Part shown: positions 17,334-26,737 of the stretch, in pieces | Numbering within the stretch: the first letter of the stretch is position 1 | How the letters are laid out: every line of letters starts with the position of its first letter | From: Helcobacillus massiliensis | GTDB taxonomy: Bacteria > Actinomycetota > Actinomycetes > Actinomycetales > Dermabacteraceae | Length of the DNA stretch: 64,000 nt | Direction of reading: 5' to 3' | NCBI RefSeq assembly: GCF_014191425.1 | Contig: NZ_JACHWP010000001.1 | Coordinates: forward strand, 868,001 to 932,000 | The notes under the pieces: generated by a model | What the model was told of the DNA's origin: nothing | The model's database searches: none | The model's input: only the letters and a program-made list of their open reading frames with translations | Program-made: the position numbers and the translations under genes

Positions 17334-18185
17334 ATGAAGATTCTGTCCATCCAGTCCTCCGTCGCCTACGGCCATGTCGGCAACAGCGCGGCCGTCTTCC
17401 CCCTGCAGCGCCTCGGCCACGAAGTGTGGCCCGTCAGCACCGTGCTGTTCTCCAACCACACGGGGTGGGGCTCCTGGCGCGGCCCCGTGGTGGACGCCGA
17501 CGATGTCCACGAGGTCATCCTCGGCATGGAGGACCGCGGCGCCCTCTCCGAGGTCGATCTGGTCCTGTCCGGCTACCAGGGCTCGAGCGCCATCTCCGAG
17601 GTCATCATCGACGCCGCGAACCGGGTGCGCGCCGCGAACCCGAACGCCACCTACACCGCTGACCCGGTGATGGGGAACAAGAACTCCGGCTGCTTCGTGG
17701 CCGATGACATCCCGCCGCTGCTGCGCTCGAAGGTGATCCCCGCCGCGGACCTCATCACTCCCAACCAGTTCGAACTGGGCTACCTCACCGAGACCGACCC
17801 GACCGATCTGGAGTCCACGCTCGCGTCCGTGGACCGTGCGTTCGAGATGGGCCCGTCGGCCGTGCTCGTCACTTCCGTGTTCCGCCCGGACCGCGAGGCC
17901 GACACCCTCGAGATGCTGTTCGCCGACCAGGACGGCGCCTGGATCGTGCAGACCCCGCACCTGCCCACCAAGCGCAACGGATCCGGTGACGTCACCGCGG
18001 CCCTGTTCTCCGCACACTACCGCTCCGGCGCAACCCCGGAGGAGTCGCTGGAGCGCACCGCCTCGGCCGTGTTCGACCTGCTGACCGACACGGAGGAGAA
18101 GGGCGCGCCGGAGCTGCTGCTGGTGGAGAACCAGGAGCGCTATGTGAACCCGCGCGACCAGTTCACCGCCCGCCGCGTCCGCTGA
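17334..18185 (+). CDS. pdxY: pyridoxal/pyridoxine kinase
   Basis: PfkB-superfamily kinase that salvages vitamin B6 to pyridoxal phosphate. The 283-residue protein begins MKILSIQSSVAYGHVGNSAAVFPLQRLG, the signature start of PdxY-type kinases. It has YTADPVMGN, ITPNQFELGYL and the catalytic RNGSGDVTAALF loop (anion hole GSGD with catalytic Asp). TAACAAT lies shortly before the ATG and GAGGGC directly precedes it. It follows tdk and ends at a strong bidirectional terminator shared with convergent gap. Confidence 0.95.
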   Translation: MKILSIQSSVAYGHVGNSAAVFPLQRLGHEVWPVSTVLFSNHTGWGSWRGPVVDADDVHEVILGMEDRGALSEVDLVLSGYQGSSAISEVIIDAANRVRAANPNATYTADPVMGNKNSGCFVADDIPPLLRSKVIPAADLITPNQFELGYLTETDPTDLESTLASVDRAFEMGPSAVLVTSVFRPDREADTLEMLFADQDGAWIVQTPHLPTKRNGSGDVTAALFSAHYRSGATPEESLERTASAVFDLLTDTEEKGAPELLLVENQERYVNPRDQFTARRVR

Positions 18186-18217
18186 CCGGTCCGCACAGGG
18201 ACCGACCCCGCACAGGG

Positions 18218-18265
18218 AAGGGCCCCGTCGGCGCTGAGGAGGTCTCCTCGGCCGACGGGGCCCTT
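18218..18265. terminator. bidirectional terminator between pdxY and gap
   Basis: A 15-base perfect stem (18218-18232 with 18251-18265) encloses an 18-base loop that itself contains GAGGA/TCCTC arms. Both arms of the stem contain the window-wide repeated 9-mer GCCGACGGG in inverted orientation (18224-18232 and 18251-18259). Confidence 0.9.
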
Positions 18266-18310
18266 CGTCATCTCACCCCAGCCCTGCGGGCAGTGCGGTG
18301 AGACGACCGG

Positions 18311-19729
18311 TCACATCTGCTCGGCCATGTGCTCCAGCACGCGGATCACCTGCGAGGAGTAGCCGAACTCGTTGTCGTACCAGACGTACAGCACGAGGCT
18401 GTTGTCCTCAGCGATGGTCGCGAGGCCGTCCACGACGCCGGCGCGCTTGGAGCCGACGAAGTCGGTGGAGACGACCTCGGAGGACGCGATGTAGTCGATC
18501 TGGTTGCGCAGCTCGCCGGTGAGGGACTCGGCGCGCATGTCGGCGTTGACCTCGTCGCGGTCGACCGGCTTCTCCAACGTCAGGTTCAGCACCGCAAGGG
18601 AGACGTCCGGCGTGGGCACGCGGATGGCGTTGCCGGACAGCTTGCCCTCGAGCTCCGGGAGGGCCTTGGAGACGGCCTTCGCAGCACCGGTCTCGGTGAT
18701 GACCATGTTGAGCGCGGCGGAGCGGCCGCGGCGCGGGCCCTTGTGGAAGTTGTCGATGAGGTTCTGGTCGTTGGTGTAGGAGTGCACGGTCTCCACGTGG
18801 CCGCGGACGATGCCGTAGGTGTCGTTGAGCTTCTTCAGCACCGGGGTGATGGCGTTGGTGGTGCAGCTCGCAGCGGACACGATGCGGGTGTCCGGGGTGA
18901 TCTGCTCGTGGTTGATGCCGAACACCACGTTCGGCAGATCGCCCTTGCCGGGCGCGGTCAGCAGCACTCGGCCCACACCGGTGGACTTCAGGTGCTCGGC
19001 GAGACCGGCCTCGTCGCGCCAGCGGCCGGTGTTGTCCACCACGATGGCGTTGTTGATGCCGTACTCGGTGTAGTCCACGGATGCCGGGTCGGAGGAGTAG
19101 ATGACCTGGATGCGGGTGCCGTTGGCGATGATCGCGTTGGAGTCCTTGTCCACGGAGATCGTGCCGTCGAACTTGCCGTGCACGGAGTCGCGGCGCAGCA
19201 GGCTGGCGCGCTTCTGCAGGTCATCCTCACCGTTCTTTCGGACCACGATGGCCTTCAGGCGCAGGCCCGCGCCGGAGCCCTGGTGGGCGATGAGGATGCG
19301 GGCCAGGAGACGGCCGATGCGGCCGAAGCCGTACAGGACCACGTCAGTGGGCTGCTGCGGGGCGCGGTTCTCGGCCTTCTCGAAGTACTCCAGGGCGGCT
19401 TCGCGCACGTCCTTGCCGTCACGGTAGGCGGCGCGGATCAGGCGGCCGAGGTCCAGCGGGATCCCGGTGACGTCCTTCTCACGGGCGAGTTCGAGCACGG
19501 CGAGGGTGTCCTCCACCTTCGCTTCGCCGTTCTCGATGCGGCGGGCCCAGCGGTGGGCCTTGAGGATGTCGGTTCCGGACTTGTTGATCAGAGTGCGACC
19601 GAAGATGTGGGGCTTCACATCCTTCTCGCGGTAGAGCCCGCCGATCAGCGGGATCATGCTTTCGGCGATCGCCACACGGCGGAGCCAATCGTTGTGGACC
19701 TGGTCAGCGCTGGCGGATGCGTTGCTCAC
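18311..19729 (-). CDS. gap: glyceraldehyde-3-phosphate dehydrogenase, long form
   Basis: Glycolytic/gluconeogenic enzyme. The 472-residue chain is about 135 residues longer than ordinary GapA. The N-terminal helical region (residues 1-130) is followed by the NAD loop VVLYGFGRIGRLLARIL and the catalytic Cys around residue 288 in SAASCTTNAITPVL. The end has WYDNEFGYSSQVIRVLEHM. This layout matches the long GAPDH class found in some actinobacteria, often favouring gluconeogenesis. GTG at 19729 is chosen because AGGAGG lies eight bases upstream. Whether a second, short gap exists elsewhere is unknown. It is divergent from putA across a 233-base gap. Confidence 0.95.
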   Translation of the reverse strand: MSNASASADQVHNDWLRRVAIAESMIPLIGGLYREKDVKPHIFGRTLINKSGTDILKAHRWARRIENGEAKVEDTLAVLELAREKDVTGIPLDLGRLIRAAYRDGKDVREAALEYFEKAENRAPQQPTDVVLYGFGRIGRLLARILIAHQGSGAGLRLKAIVVRKNGEDDLQKRASLLRRDSVHGKFDGTISVDKDSNAIIANGTRIQVIYSSDPASVDYTEYGINNAIVVDNTGRWRDEAGLAEHLKSTGVGRVLLTAPGKGDLPNVVFGINHEQITPDTRIVSAASCTTNAITPVLKKLNDTYGIVRGHVETVHSYTNDQNLIDNFHKGPRRGRSAALNMVITETGAAKAVSKALPELEGKLSGNAIRVPTPDVSLAVLNLTLEKPVDRDEVNADMRAESLTGELRNQIDYIASSEVVSTDFVGSKRAGVVDGLATIAEDNSLVLYVWYDNEFGYSSQVIRVLEHMAEQM

Positions 19730-19885
19730 GCGGTGTTCCTCCTTGAACAGCAAGTGGTGCTCGGACAGTCGGCATCGACTGTCTCCGGATACCATTGTGC
19801 CCGAGTCCGATCGAATGCACCCATAGAGGTGACACAGCCCGCAGGGCTGCGCGTGACGCAGTCCGCACTCCTCGGGCTGGGCTCG

Positions 19886-19906
19886 AATAGGGGGAGTGCC
19901 CCTATT
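19886..19906. promoter_or_regulatory. palindrome between gap and putA
   Basis: Arms AATAGGGG and CCCCTATT pair perfectly around a 5-base spacer, 57 bases before the putA start. No T run follows, so an operator is more likely than a terminator. The rest of the 233-base intergenic stretch (19730-19962) shows no gene. Confidence 0.55.
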
Positions 19907-19962
19907 GTTGGATCGAGAGCGCCGCCCGGCGCCCTCTTGTCTACGGTGAGGAGAAGACAGAG

Positions 19963-22900
19963 TTGTCCACCATGCCCCGATCCGGCCGCCGCGCCGATCA
20001 GCCCGCTGCTATGGCCGGCGCCGTCACCGAACAGGTGCGCACCTGGGTGCAGGATGCAGCCCGTCTGCCCGTTCCTTCACAGGCGAAGATGCTCGCCGAT
20101 GTTCTCGCCGACCCCAAGGGCCTCGAGTTCACCGTCGGATTCGTCGACCTCGTGATCCGCACGGAGGATCCTCGCGCCGCCGCGCACCATCTGCGCCACC
20201 TCGCCCAGGACCCGCCGAAGTTCCTGACCGGTCCCCTGCGCTCCATCGTGCAGCTCGGCTCCACCGCGTCGTACATCACGCCGCGCACCACGGTGCTGAT
20301 CGCCGGTGAGGTCATGCGCCGCATGGTCTCGCACCTCATCCTCGATGCCCGCGACCCACAGCTGGGCCGCGCCATTCAGCGCTTCCGCGATCAGGGTGTG
20401 AACCTCAACATCAACCTGCTCGGCGAGGCCGTGCTCGGCGCCCGTGAGGCGAACCGCCGGTTGGAGGGCGTGCACCGCCTGATCCTGCGCGATGACGTCG
20501 ACTACTGCTCCATCAAGATCTCCTCCATCGTGGACCACATGTCCCTGTGGGGCGCAGACATCACGATCGAGAAGATCCTCGAGAACCTGAAGCCGCTCTA
20601 TTTCGATGCGGCGCGTCAGGCGAAGCCGACCTTCATCAACATGGACATGGAGGAGTACAAGGACCTCGAGCTCACCCTCGAGGTGTTCGAGCGCCTGCTG
20701 TCCATGCCGGAGCTGAAGGACCTGTACGCCGGCATCGTGCTGCAGGCCTACCTGCCGGATGCCGCTGCCGCGATGGAGCGCGTGCAGGCGTTCGCTGCCC
20801 GCCGCGTCGCCGAGGGCGGTGCCCCGATCAAGGTGCGCCTGGTGAAGGGTGCGAACCTGCCGATGGAACAGGTGGAGGCGTCCGTGCACGGCCTGGAGCT
20901 CGCCACCTTCCACACCAAGGAGGAGTCGGACGCCCAGTACAAGCGCGTGCTGCGCTGGGCCCTGACCGAGGAGCGGCTGAAGAACGTTCATCTCGGCATC
21001 GCCGGCCACAACCTGTTCGACATCGCCTACGCGCACCTGCTGATGAAGGAGCGCGGACTCGAGGGCTCGGACGCCGTTGAGTTCGAGATGCTGGCGGGCA
21101 TGGCCCCGGGCCAGCAGCAGGTGGTCCGCGAGACCGTCGGCTCGATGCGCCTGTACGTGCCGGTCGTGCACCCCAAGGAGTTCGACGTCGCTGTCTCCTA
21201 CCTGGTGCGGCGCCTCGAGGAGAACGCCTCCTCGGACAACTTCATGTCCGCCGTGTTCGAACTGGACTCCAGCGAGGCTCTGTTCCAGCGCGAGCAGAAG
21301 CGCTTCGAGGCCGCTCTGCGCCGCTCCTTCGAGGAGGAGGCGCCGGTGCGTCACCGCATGGGTGACCGCGCCGCGGAGAAGCCGGCCGACGGGTCCCGCA
21401 TCCCGCTCGGCTCCGCCGCCATCCCGTCCACCCCGGGGAAGTTCCTCAACACCCCGGACACCGACATGACCACCGCCGCGAACCAGGAGTGGGCGCGTCA
21501 GCTGCTGCCGCGCATCGCCGACTCCACCCTCGGCGTCGTCGAGGCGGAGGCCGCCCGCGTGGACAGCGAGAAGGAGGTCCACGACATCATCTCCGGCGCG
21601 CTGCGCGCCCAGGAGGCATGGGCCGCTCGTCCGATGTCCGAGCGTGCGAACCTGCTGCGCGAATGCGCCCGGGTCCTCGCCGAGCACCGTGCCGAGCTGC
21701 TGGAGGTGGCCGCGTCCGAGACCGGCAAGACCTTCGAGCAGGGAGACCCGGAGGTCTCCGAGGCGATCGACTTCGCGCTGTACTACGCGGACAACGCCGA
21801 GGACCTGGCGAGCCGCGACGACATCGTGTTCGAAGCGCGCCCGCTGACCCTGGTCACCCCGCCGTGGAACTTCCCGATCGCGATCCCGTGCGGCTCCATC
21901 GTGTCCGCCCTGGTCACCGGTTCCGCCGTGGTTGTGAAGCCGGCTCCGCAGGCGATGCGCACCGGCGCCTACCTGGTGCGCCTGCTGCACGAGGCGGGCA
22001 TCCCCGAGGATGTTCTGCGCCTGGTGGACGTGCCGGAGAACGAGATCGGTCAGGCCCTCATCGGTGATGAGCGCATCGACCAGATCATCCTCACCGGCGC
22101 GTACGAGACCGCGAAGCTGTTCGCCCGCTTCAACCCGCTGGCGAAGATCAAGGCGGAGACCTCCGGCAAGAACGCGATCATCGTGACGCCGCACGCCGAC
22201 CTCGACCTCGCCGCCTACGACGTCGCCCACAGCGCCTTCGGGCACGCCGGCCAGAAGTGCTCCGCAGCTTCGCTCGTCATCACCGTGGGCAGCGTGGAGC
22301 GCTCCCGCCGCTTCCAGTCGCAGCTGGCGGATGCCGTGCTGTCCCTGCGGGTCGGCTGGCCGACGGATCCCACCGTCGAGATGGGCCCCGTCATCGAGAA
22401 GCCCGGCGAGAAGCTGGAGCGCGGCCTCACCGTCCTCGGCGAGGGCGAGAAGTGGCTCGCGAAGCCGGAGCAGCTGGATGAGACCGGTCGCCTCTTCTCC
22501 CCCGGTGTGCGCACCGGTGTGAAGAAGGGCAGCGAGTTCCACCGCACGGAGTACTTCGGCCCGATCCTCGGCGTGATGCACGCTGACACCCTTGATGAGG
22601 CGATCGAGATCCAGAACGGCACCGATTACGGTCTGACCGCTGGTCTGCATTCGCTGGAGCCCGCTGAGATCGCCGAATGGGCTTCCCGCGTGGAGGCGGG
22701 CAACCTGTACATCAACCGCGGCATCACCGGTGCGATCGTGGAGCGTCAGTCGTTCGGCGGCTGGAAGCGCTCCGCCATCGGCCCGACCGCGAAGGCGGGC
22801 GGCCCGAACTACCTGATGCACCTCATGGTGGGCAGCGACCCCGTTGAGGGCGAGCGCGATGCCGCCTGGCTGGAGAAGGCGAAGAAGTCCGACATCGAGA

Positions 22901-23388
22901 ACTGGTCGACCTTCTACGCCCCGAAGGACGTGCAGCAGCTGCACGGCGAGATCAACGTGATGAAGTACCGCCCGGTGGAGATGCTGATCCGCGTCGGCGG
23001 CAAGGTCACCGAGTTCGAGGTGGAGCGTGTGCTGCACGCCGCCAAGACCGTCGGCGCGACCGTATCCGTGTCGGTCCCGGAGCAGTTCGCCTCCCAGGTC
23101 CCCACCGACCACCCGGGCGTGGAGGTCGTCACCGAGTCCGCTGCGGCTCTGGCGGCGCGCCTGCGCACCGCACCGATCTACCGCGTCCGCGCCATCGGCG
23201 GTGTGGAGCCGGAGATCCGCGAGGCGATCAACCTCCGCCCGGAGGTCGCCCTGTTCGATCACGCAGTGGTGCAGTCCGGTCGCGCCGAGCTGATCAGCTA
23301 CGTGCATGAGCAGGCGGTCAGCGCCACCAACCACCGATACGGCAACCCGCTGCCGTACGACCTGGAGAAGATCATCCGCGAGGTCTGA
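19963..23388 (+). CDS. putA: bifunctional proline dehydrogenase / glutamate semialdehyde dehydrogenase
   Basis: Oxidises proline to glutamate in two steps. Residues about 90-420 form the FAD-dependent proline dehydrogenase barrel (VNLNINLLGEAVLG, DYCSIKISSI, YLPDAAAAMERV, VRLVKGANL). Residues about 500-960 form the aldehyde dehydrogenase, with TPPWNFPIAIPCG and the nucleophile Cys766 in HAGQKCSAAS. A C-terminal region of about 180 residues follows. There is no N-terminal ribbon-helix-helix, so it does not repress its own gene as E. coli PutA does. TTG at 19963 fits GAGGAG seven bases upstream; ATG at 19972 is the alternative. A palindrome upstream may be its operator. Confidence 0.96.
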   Translation: MSTMPRSGRRADQPAAMAGAVTEQVRTWVQDAARLPVPSQAKMLADVLADPKGLEFTVGFVDLVIRTEDPRAAAHHLRHLAQDPPKFLTGPLRSIVQLGSTASYITPRTTVLIAGEVMRRMVSHLILDARDPQLGRAIQRFRDQGVNLNINLLGEAVLGAREANRRLEGVHRLILRDDVDYCSIKISSIVDHMSLWGADITIEKILENLKPLYFDAARQAKPTFINMDMEEYKDLELTLEVFERLLSMPELKDLYAGIVLQAYLPDAAAAMERVQAFAARRVAEGGAPIKVRLVKGANLPMEQVEASVHGLELATFHTKEESDAQYKRVLRWALTEERLKNVHLGIAGHNLFDIAYAHLLMKERGLEGSDAVEFEMLAGMAPGQQQVVRETVGSMRLYVPVVHPKEFDVAVSYLVRRLEENASSDNFMSAVFELDSSEALFQREQKRFEAALRRSFEEEAPVRHRMGDRAAEKPADGSRIPLGSAAIPSTPGKFLNTPDTDMTTAANQEWARQLLPRIADSTLGVVEAEAARVDSEKEVHDIISGALRAQEAWAARPMSERANLLRECARVLAEHRAELLEVAASETGKTFEQGDPEVSEAIDFALYYADNAEDLASRDDIVFEARPLTLVTPPWNFPIAIPCGSIVSALVTGSAVVVKPAPQAMRTGAYLVRLLHEAGIPEDVLRLVDVPENEIGQALIGDERIDQIILTGAYETAKLFARFNPLAKIKAETSGKNAIIVTPHADLDLAAYDVAHSAFGHAGQKCSAASLVITVGSVERSRRFQSQLADAVLSLRVGWPTDPTVEMGPVIEKPGEKLERGLTVLGEGEKWLAKPEQLDETGRLFSPGVRTGVKKGSEFHRTEYFGPILGVMHADTLDEAIEIQNGTDYGLTAGLHSLEPAEIAEWASRVEAGNLYINRGITGAIVERQSFGGWKRSAIGPTAKAGGPNYLMHLMVGSDPVEGERDAAWLEKAKKSDIENWSTFYAPKDVQQLHGEINVMKYRPVEMLIRVGGKVTEFEVERVLHAAKTVGATVSVSVPEQFASQVPTDHPGVEVVTESAAALAARLRTAPIYRVRAIGGVEPEIREAINLRPEVALFDHAVVQSGRAELISYVHEQAVSATNHRYGNPLPYDLEKIIREV

Positions 23389-23420
23389 TCCTCCGTCGGT
23401 CAGCCTCGCTGACGAACAGA

Positions 23421-23456
23421 AGCGGCGGCCGTCCCCTCGTGGGGACGGCCGCCGCT
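23421..23456. terminator. bidirectional terminator between putA and UDP-glucose pyrophosphorylase gene
   Basis: A perfect 16-base GC-rich stem (23421-23436 with 23441-23456) closes on a TCGT tetraloop. It serves both convergent genes. Confidence 0.92.
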
Positions 23457-23518
23457 CGTCGCATCTGCGCCGCGCAGCCCTGCGGGTTCGCGCAGGCTCA
23501 GCGCGTCATGTCACGCGG

Positions 23519-24892
23519 TCATTGGCCCAGCACGGTCCCGTCGGCCACCTGACCGCCCTCGGCGCCGAGGCGCCCCTCACCGCGGACCACTACGTCCGCG
23601 CCGAACGTCCAGTCACCCTCCACGGTCAGGCGGGACGCCTCCTTCATGGACGGCACACCATGCGGGAAGCGGGCATCGAAGTCACCGATCAGCTTGTAGT
23701 CATCGCTCAGCGTCACCAGCGGCACCGTGTCCACCGCCTTGCGCAGCGCGAGGTCATCGGTGAGGGAGTAGGCGTCGGAACGGATCAGCAGCAGATCGCT
23801 GGTGGCCTTCACCGGCAGGAACCGGGCCCGATCCACCACGATCGCGGTCGCGCCCTCGAACACTTCGATCGCGGCGCCCATCGCGGACTCGATCTGGTAG
23901 ACGGGCGTGCTGGACTTGTCGCCCGGGTCCACGGTCTTCTCATTGCGGATCAGCGGCAGGCCCATCACGCCCCCGCGCTCATCCAGGATCTCCTGCAGGC
24001 GCACCAGATCGAACCACAGGTTGTTGGTGTGGAAGAACGGGTGGCGGTCCTCGTCGGTGAAGAAGTCCATTTCGTCCGCCGGGGTCTGCGCGGTGTCGCG
24101 GAGGATGAGGCGGCCGTCCTCCTTGCGCACGGCCAGGTGGCCGCCCTTGCGGTCCGCTGCGGTGCGTCGGCACAGCTCCGCGGCGTAGGGGGCACCGGAG
24201 GCGGCGAACCAGCCGGCGAGCTCGGGGGACGGCTCGGCGCCGAGGTTGTCCGAGTTGGAGACGCAGGCGTAGCGGAAGCCCGCATCGATCAGCTGGGTGA
24301 GCACACCCGAGGCGAACAGAGCGGTGTAGATGTCGCCGTGACCGGGCGGGCACCATTCGAGGCTCGGGTCCGCCTCCCACTCCACCGGGGTGAGGTCGTC
24401 CTGGCGGAGCTTCGGCTCCTTGTTCTGCAGGAAGTCCAGCGGCAGCCCCTCCACGGCGAGGTTCGGGTACTGCTCGAGGACCTCGAGGGTGTCCTCGCGG
24501 GTGCGGAAGGAGTTCATGAACAGCAGGGGCAGGCGGGCGCCGGTGCGCTCCCGCGCCGACAGAACCTGCTCGGCGAGGATCTGCAGGAAGTTCTTGCCGT
24601 CGCGCACCGGAAGCAGGGTCTTCGCCTTGTCCAGGCCCATCGACGTGCCCAGCCCGCCGTTGAGCTTGATCACCACGAGCTTCGAGAACGCGTCGGCCGC
24701 GTCGTCCTCGCTGACGGTCTCATCGGCGAGCTTCGGCGGGTTCAGGTACGGCTCGATGGTGTCCTCGGGGATCTGGCCGGTGGTGCCCTCCTCGAGCTGG
24801 CGGTAGAAATCGGAGAACACGCTGATGGCGGCTTCGGGGACGGAGGCCTCGCGCATCTTCCGCTGGGCGTGGGAAAGACCTTGTTCACTCAT
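23519..24892 (-). CDS. UTP-glucose-1-phosphate uridylyltransferase, eukaryote-like UDPGP type
   Basis: Makes UDP-glucose for cell-wall and storage glycans. The 457-residue protein carries VVIKLNGGLGTSMGL (residues 73-87, the nucleotide-binding loop of the UDPGP family), LLFMNSFRT, EWCPPGHGDIYTAL and YACVSNSDNLGA, and a C-terminal beta-helix-like tail (DWTFGADVVVRGEGRLG). This is the UGP2-like family rather than bacterial GalU. TAGGAT six bases before the ATG suggests a leaderless transcript. It is divergent from metG with only 48 bases between start codons. Confidence 0.92.
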   Translation of the reverse strand: MSEQGLSHAQRKMREASVPEAAISVFSDFYRQLEEGTTGQIPEDTIEPYLNPPKLADETVSEDDAADAFSKLVVIKLNGGLGTSMGLDKAKTLLPVRDGKNFLQILAEQVLSARERTGARLPLLFMNSFRTREDTLEVLEQYPNLAVEGLPLDFLQNKEPKLRQDDLTPVEWEADPSLEWCPPGHGDIYTALFASGVLTQLIDAGFRYACVSNSDNLGAEPSPELAGWFAASGAPYAAELCRRTAADRKGGHLAVRKEDGRLILRDTAQTPADEMDFFTDEDRHPFFHTNNLWFDLVRLQEILDERGGVMGLPLIRNEKTVDPGDKSSTPVYQIESAMGAAIEVFEGATAIVVDRARFLPVKATSDLLLIRSDAYSLTDDLALRKAVDTVPLVTLSDDYKLIGDFDARFPHGVPSMKEASRLTVEGDWTFGADVVVRGEGRLGAEGGQVADGTVLGQ

Positions 24893-24898
24893 ACCGCC

Positions 24899-24904
24899 AT
24901 CCTA
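24899..24904 (-). promoter_or_regulatory. -10 hexamer TAGGAT of UDPGP gene
   Basis: TAGGAT on the minus strand lies six bases before the ATG at 24892. The same bases fall in the -35 zone of the divergent metG promoter. Confidence 0.5.
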
Positions 24905-24928
24905 CTGAGCGCAGGTGAGGACGCCTCG

Positions 24929-24934
24929 TAGACT
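24929..24934 (+). promoter_or_regulatory. -10 hexamer TAGACT of metG
   Basis: TAGACT lies six bases before the metG ATG, with TGAGCG 17 bases upstream as a weak -35. The arrangement predicts a leaderless metG transcript. Confidence 0.5.
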
Positions 24935-24940
24935 GGGCCT

Positions 24941-26737
24941 ATGAGCAGAGTTCTTTCAGCAGTCGCCTGGCCGTATGCGAACGGCCCCCGCCATATCGGT
25001 CATGTCGCCGGCTTCGGAGTCCCATCCGATGTGTTCTCGCGCTACATGCGCATGGCGGGTCATGACGTGCTGATGGTCTCCGGCACGGACGAGCACGGCA
25101 CGCCCATCCTCGTCGCCGCCGATTCTGAGGGCGTGAGCGCTCGGGAGCTCGCCGACCGCAACAACCGGATCATCGTGGAGGACCTGGTGCAGCTGGGCCT
25201 GTCCTACGACCTGTTCACCCGCACCACCACGGTCAACCACTACTCCGTGGTGCAGGAGATGTTCCGCGCTGTGCGGGACAACGGCTACATGATCGAGCAG
25301 ACCACGCACGGCGCCATCTCCCCCTCAACCGGCCGCACCCTCCCTGACCGCTACATCGAGGGCACCTGCCCGATCTGCGGGACCGACGGCGCCCGGGGCG
25401 ACCAGTGCGACGCCTGCGGCAATCAGCTCGACCCCACCGACCTCATCAACCCGCATTCGCGGATCAACGGCGAGACCCCGCAGTTCATCGAAACCCAGCA
25501 CTGGTTCCTGGACCTGCCGTCGCTGGCGGAGGAGCTGGGACGCTGGCTGGACCAGCGGGAGAGGACCGGCCTGTGGCGGCCGAACGTGATCCGCTTCAGC
25601 CAGAACTTCCTGAAGGAGATCCGCCCGCGCGCCATCACGCGCGACATCGACTGGGGCATCCCGGTGCCGGGTTGGGAGGACCAGCCCACCAAGCGCCTGT
25701 ACGTCTGGTTCGATGCGGTCATCGGCTACCTCTCCGCTTCCATCGAATGGGCCCGTCGCAGCGGCGATTCGGACGCGTGGAGGAAGTGGTGGAACGATCC
25801 CGAGGCCCTGTCCTACTACTTCATGGGCAAGGACAACATCGTCTTCCATTCCCAGATCTGGCCGGCGGAGCTCATCGCCCACAACGGTGAGGGCGCCAAG
25901 GGCGGCTCCCCCGGTGTGTACGGGGAGCTGAACCTCCCCACCGAGGTGGTCTCCAGTGAGTTCCTCACCATGGAGGGCAAGAAGTTCTCCTCGTCCAAGG
26001 GCGTGGTCATCTACGTGCGGGACATCCTCTCCCGCTACCAGCCGGATGCGCTGCGGTACTTCATTTCGGCGGCGGGTCCGGAGAACAACGACGCGGACTT
26101 CACCTGGAGCGAGTTCGTCTCCCGCACCAACAACGAACTGGTCGCCGGCTGGGGCAACCTGGTGAACCGCACCGCAGCGATGATCGCGAAGAACGTCGGC
26201 GAGATCCCCGCCGCCGGCGAGATGGAGCAGATCGACCTCGACCTGCTGGCGAAGATCCGCAACGGATTCGACACCGTCGGCGATCTGATCGCGCACCACC
26301 ATCAGCGCTCCGCCATCAACGAGATCATGCGTCTGGTCGGCGAAGCGAACGGGTACGTCTCCGCGACCGAGCCCTTCAAGATGAAGGCGGAGGAGCAGCG
26401 TCCGCGCCTGCTGACCGTGCTGCACACGCTCGCCCAGGCCGTCACGGACCTGAACACGATGATCTCGCCGTTCCTGCCGCACTCCTCCAACGAGGTGGAG
26501 AAGGCCCTCGGCGGGGACCGCGTGGTCGCGCCGATGCCGCGCATGGAGGATGTGGACGACCTCGACGGCGGTCCCGGCTATCCGATCATCACCGGCGACT
26601 ATTCGGACGTGCCCGCTTGGGGCCACCGCCCGGTCACCGTCGGCGCCCCGGTTGCGAAGCCGAAGCCGATCTTCCAGAAGCTGGACCCGTCGATCGTGGA
26701 TGAGGAGCTGGAGCGGCTCGGCGTGAGCGACGCATGA
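24941..26737 (+). CDS. metG: methionyl-tRNA synthetase
   Basis: Charges tRNA-Met. The 598-residue class I synthetase has the HIGH motif as PRHIGHV (residues 16-22), zinc-knuckle cysteines in [18 protein letters not shown], and the KMSKS loop as KFSSSKG near residue 347. The anticodon-binding domain follows ([11 protein letters not shown]). It lacks the C-terminal tRNA-binding EMAP-like domain found in some bacteria, as is usual in actinobacteria. Its TGA overlaps the start of the cbiX-like gene (ATGA). TatD, RsmA and RsmI, frequent metG neighbours, are not here. Confidence 0.98.
   Translation: MSRVLSAVAWPYANGPRHIGHVAGFGVPSDVFSRYMRMAGHDVLMVSGTDEHGTPILVAADSEGVSARELADRNNRIIVEDLVQLGLSYDLFTRTTTVNHYSVVQEMFRAVRDNGYMIEQTTHGAISPSTGRTLPDRYIEGTCPICGTDGARGDQCDACGNQLDPTDLINPHSRINGETPQFIETQHWFLDLPSLAEELGRWLDQRERTGLWRPNVIRFSQNFLKEIRPRAITRDIDWGIPVPGWEDQPTKRLYVWFDAVIGYLSASIEWARRSGDSDAWRKWWNDPEALSYYFMGKDNIVFHSQIWPAELIAHNGEGAKGGSPGVYGELNLPTEVVSSEFLTMEGKKFSSSKGVVIYVRDILSRYQPDALRYFISAAGPENNDADFTWSEFVSRTNNELVAGWGNLVNRTAAMIAKNVGEIPAAGEMEQIDLDLLAKIRNGFDTVGDLIAHHHQRSAINEIMRLVGEANGYVSATEPFKMKAEEQRPRLLTVLHTLAQAVTDLNTMISPFLPHSSNEVEKALGGDRVVAPMPRMEDVDDLDGGPGYPIITGDYSDVPAWGHRPVTVGAPVAKPKPIFQKLDPSIVDEELERLGVSDA

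Noticed and set aside
20077-23334. Very long open frame on the minus strand opposite putA
   Set aside because: It is a shadow of GC-rich codon use in putA; the translation is Leu/Arg/Gly/His-rich without domains, while the plus strand encodes every PutA motif.
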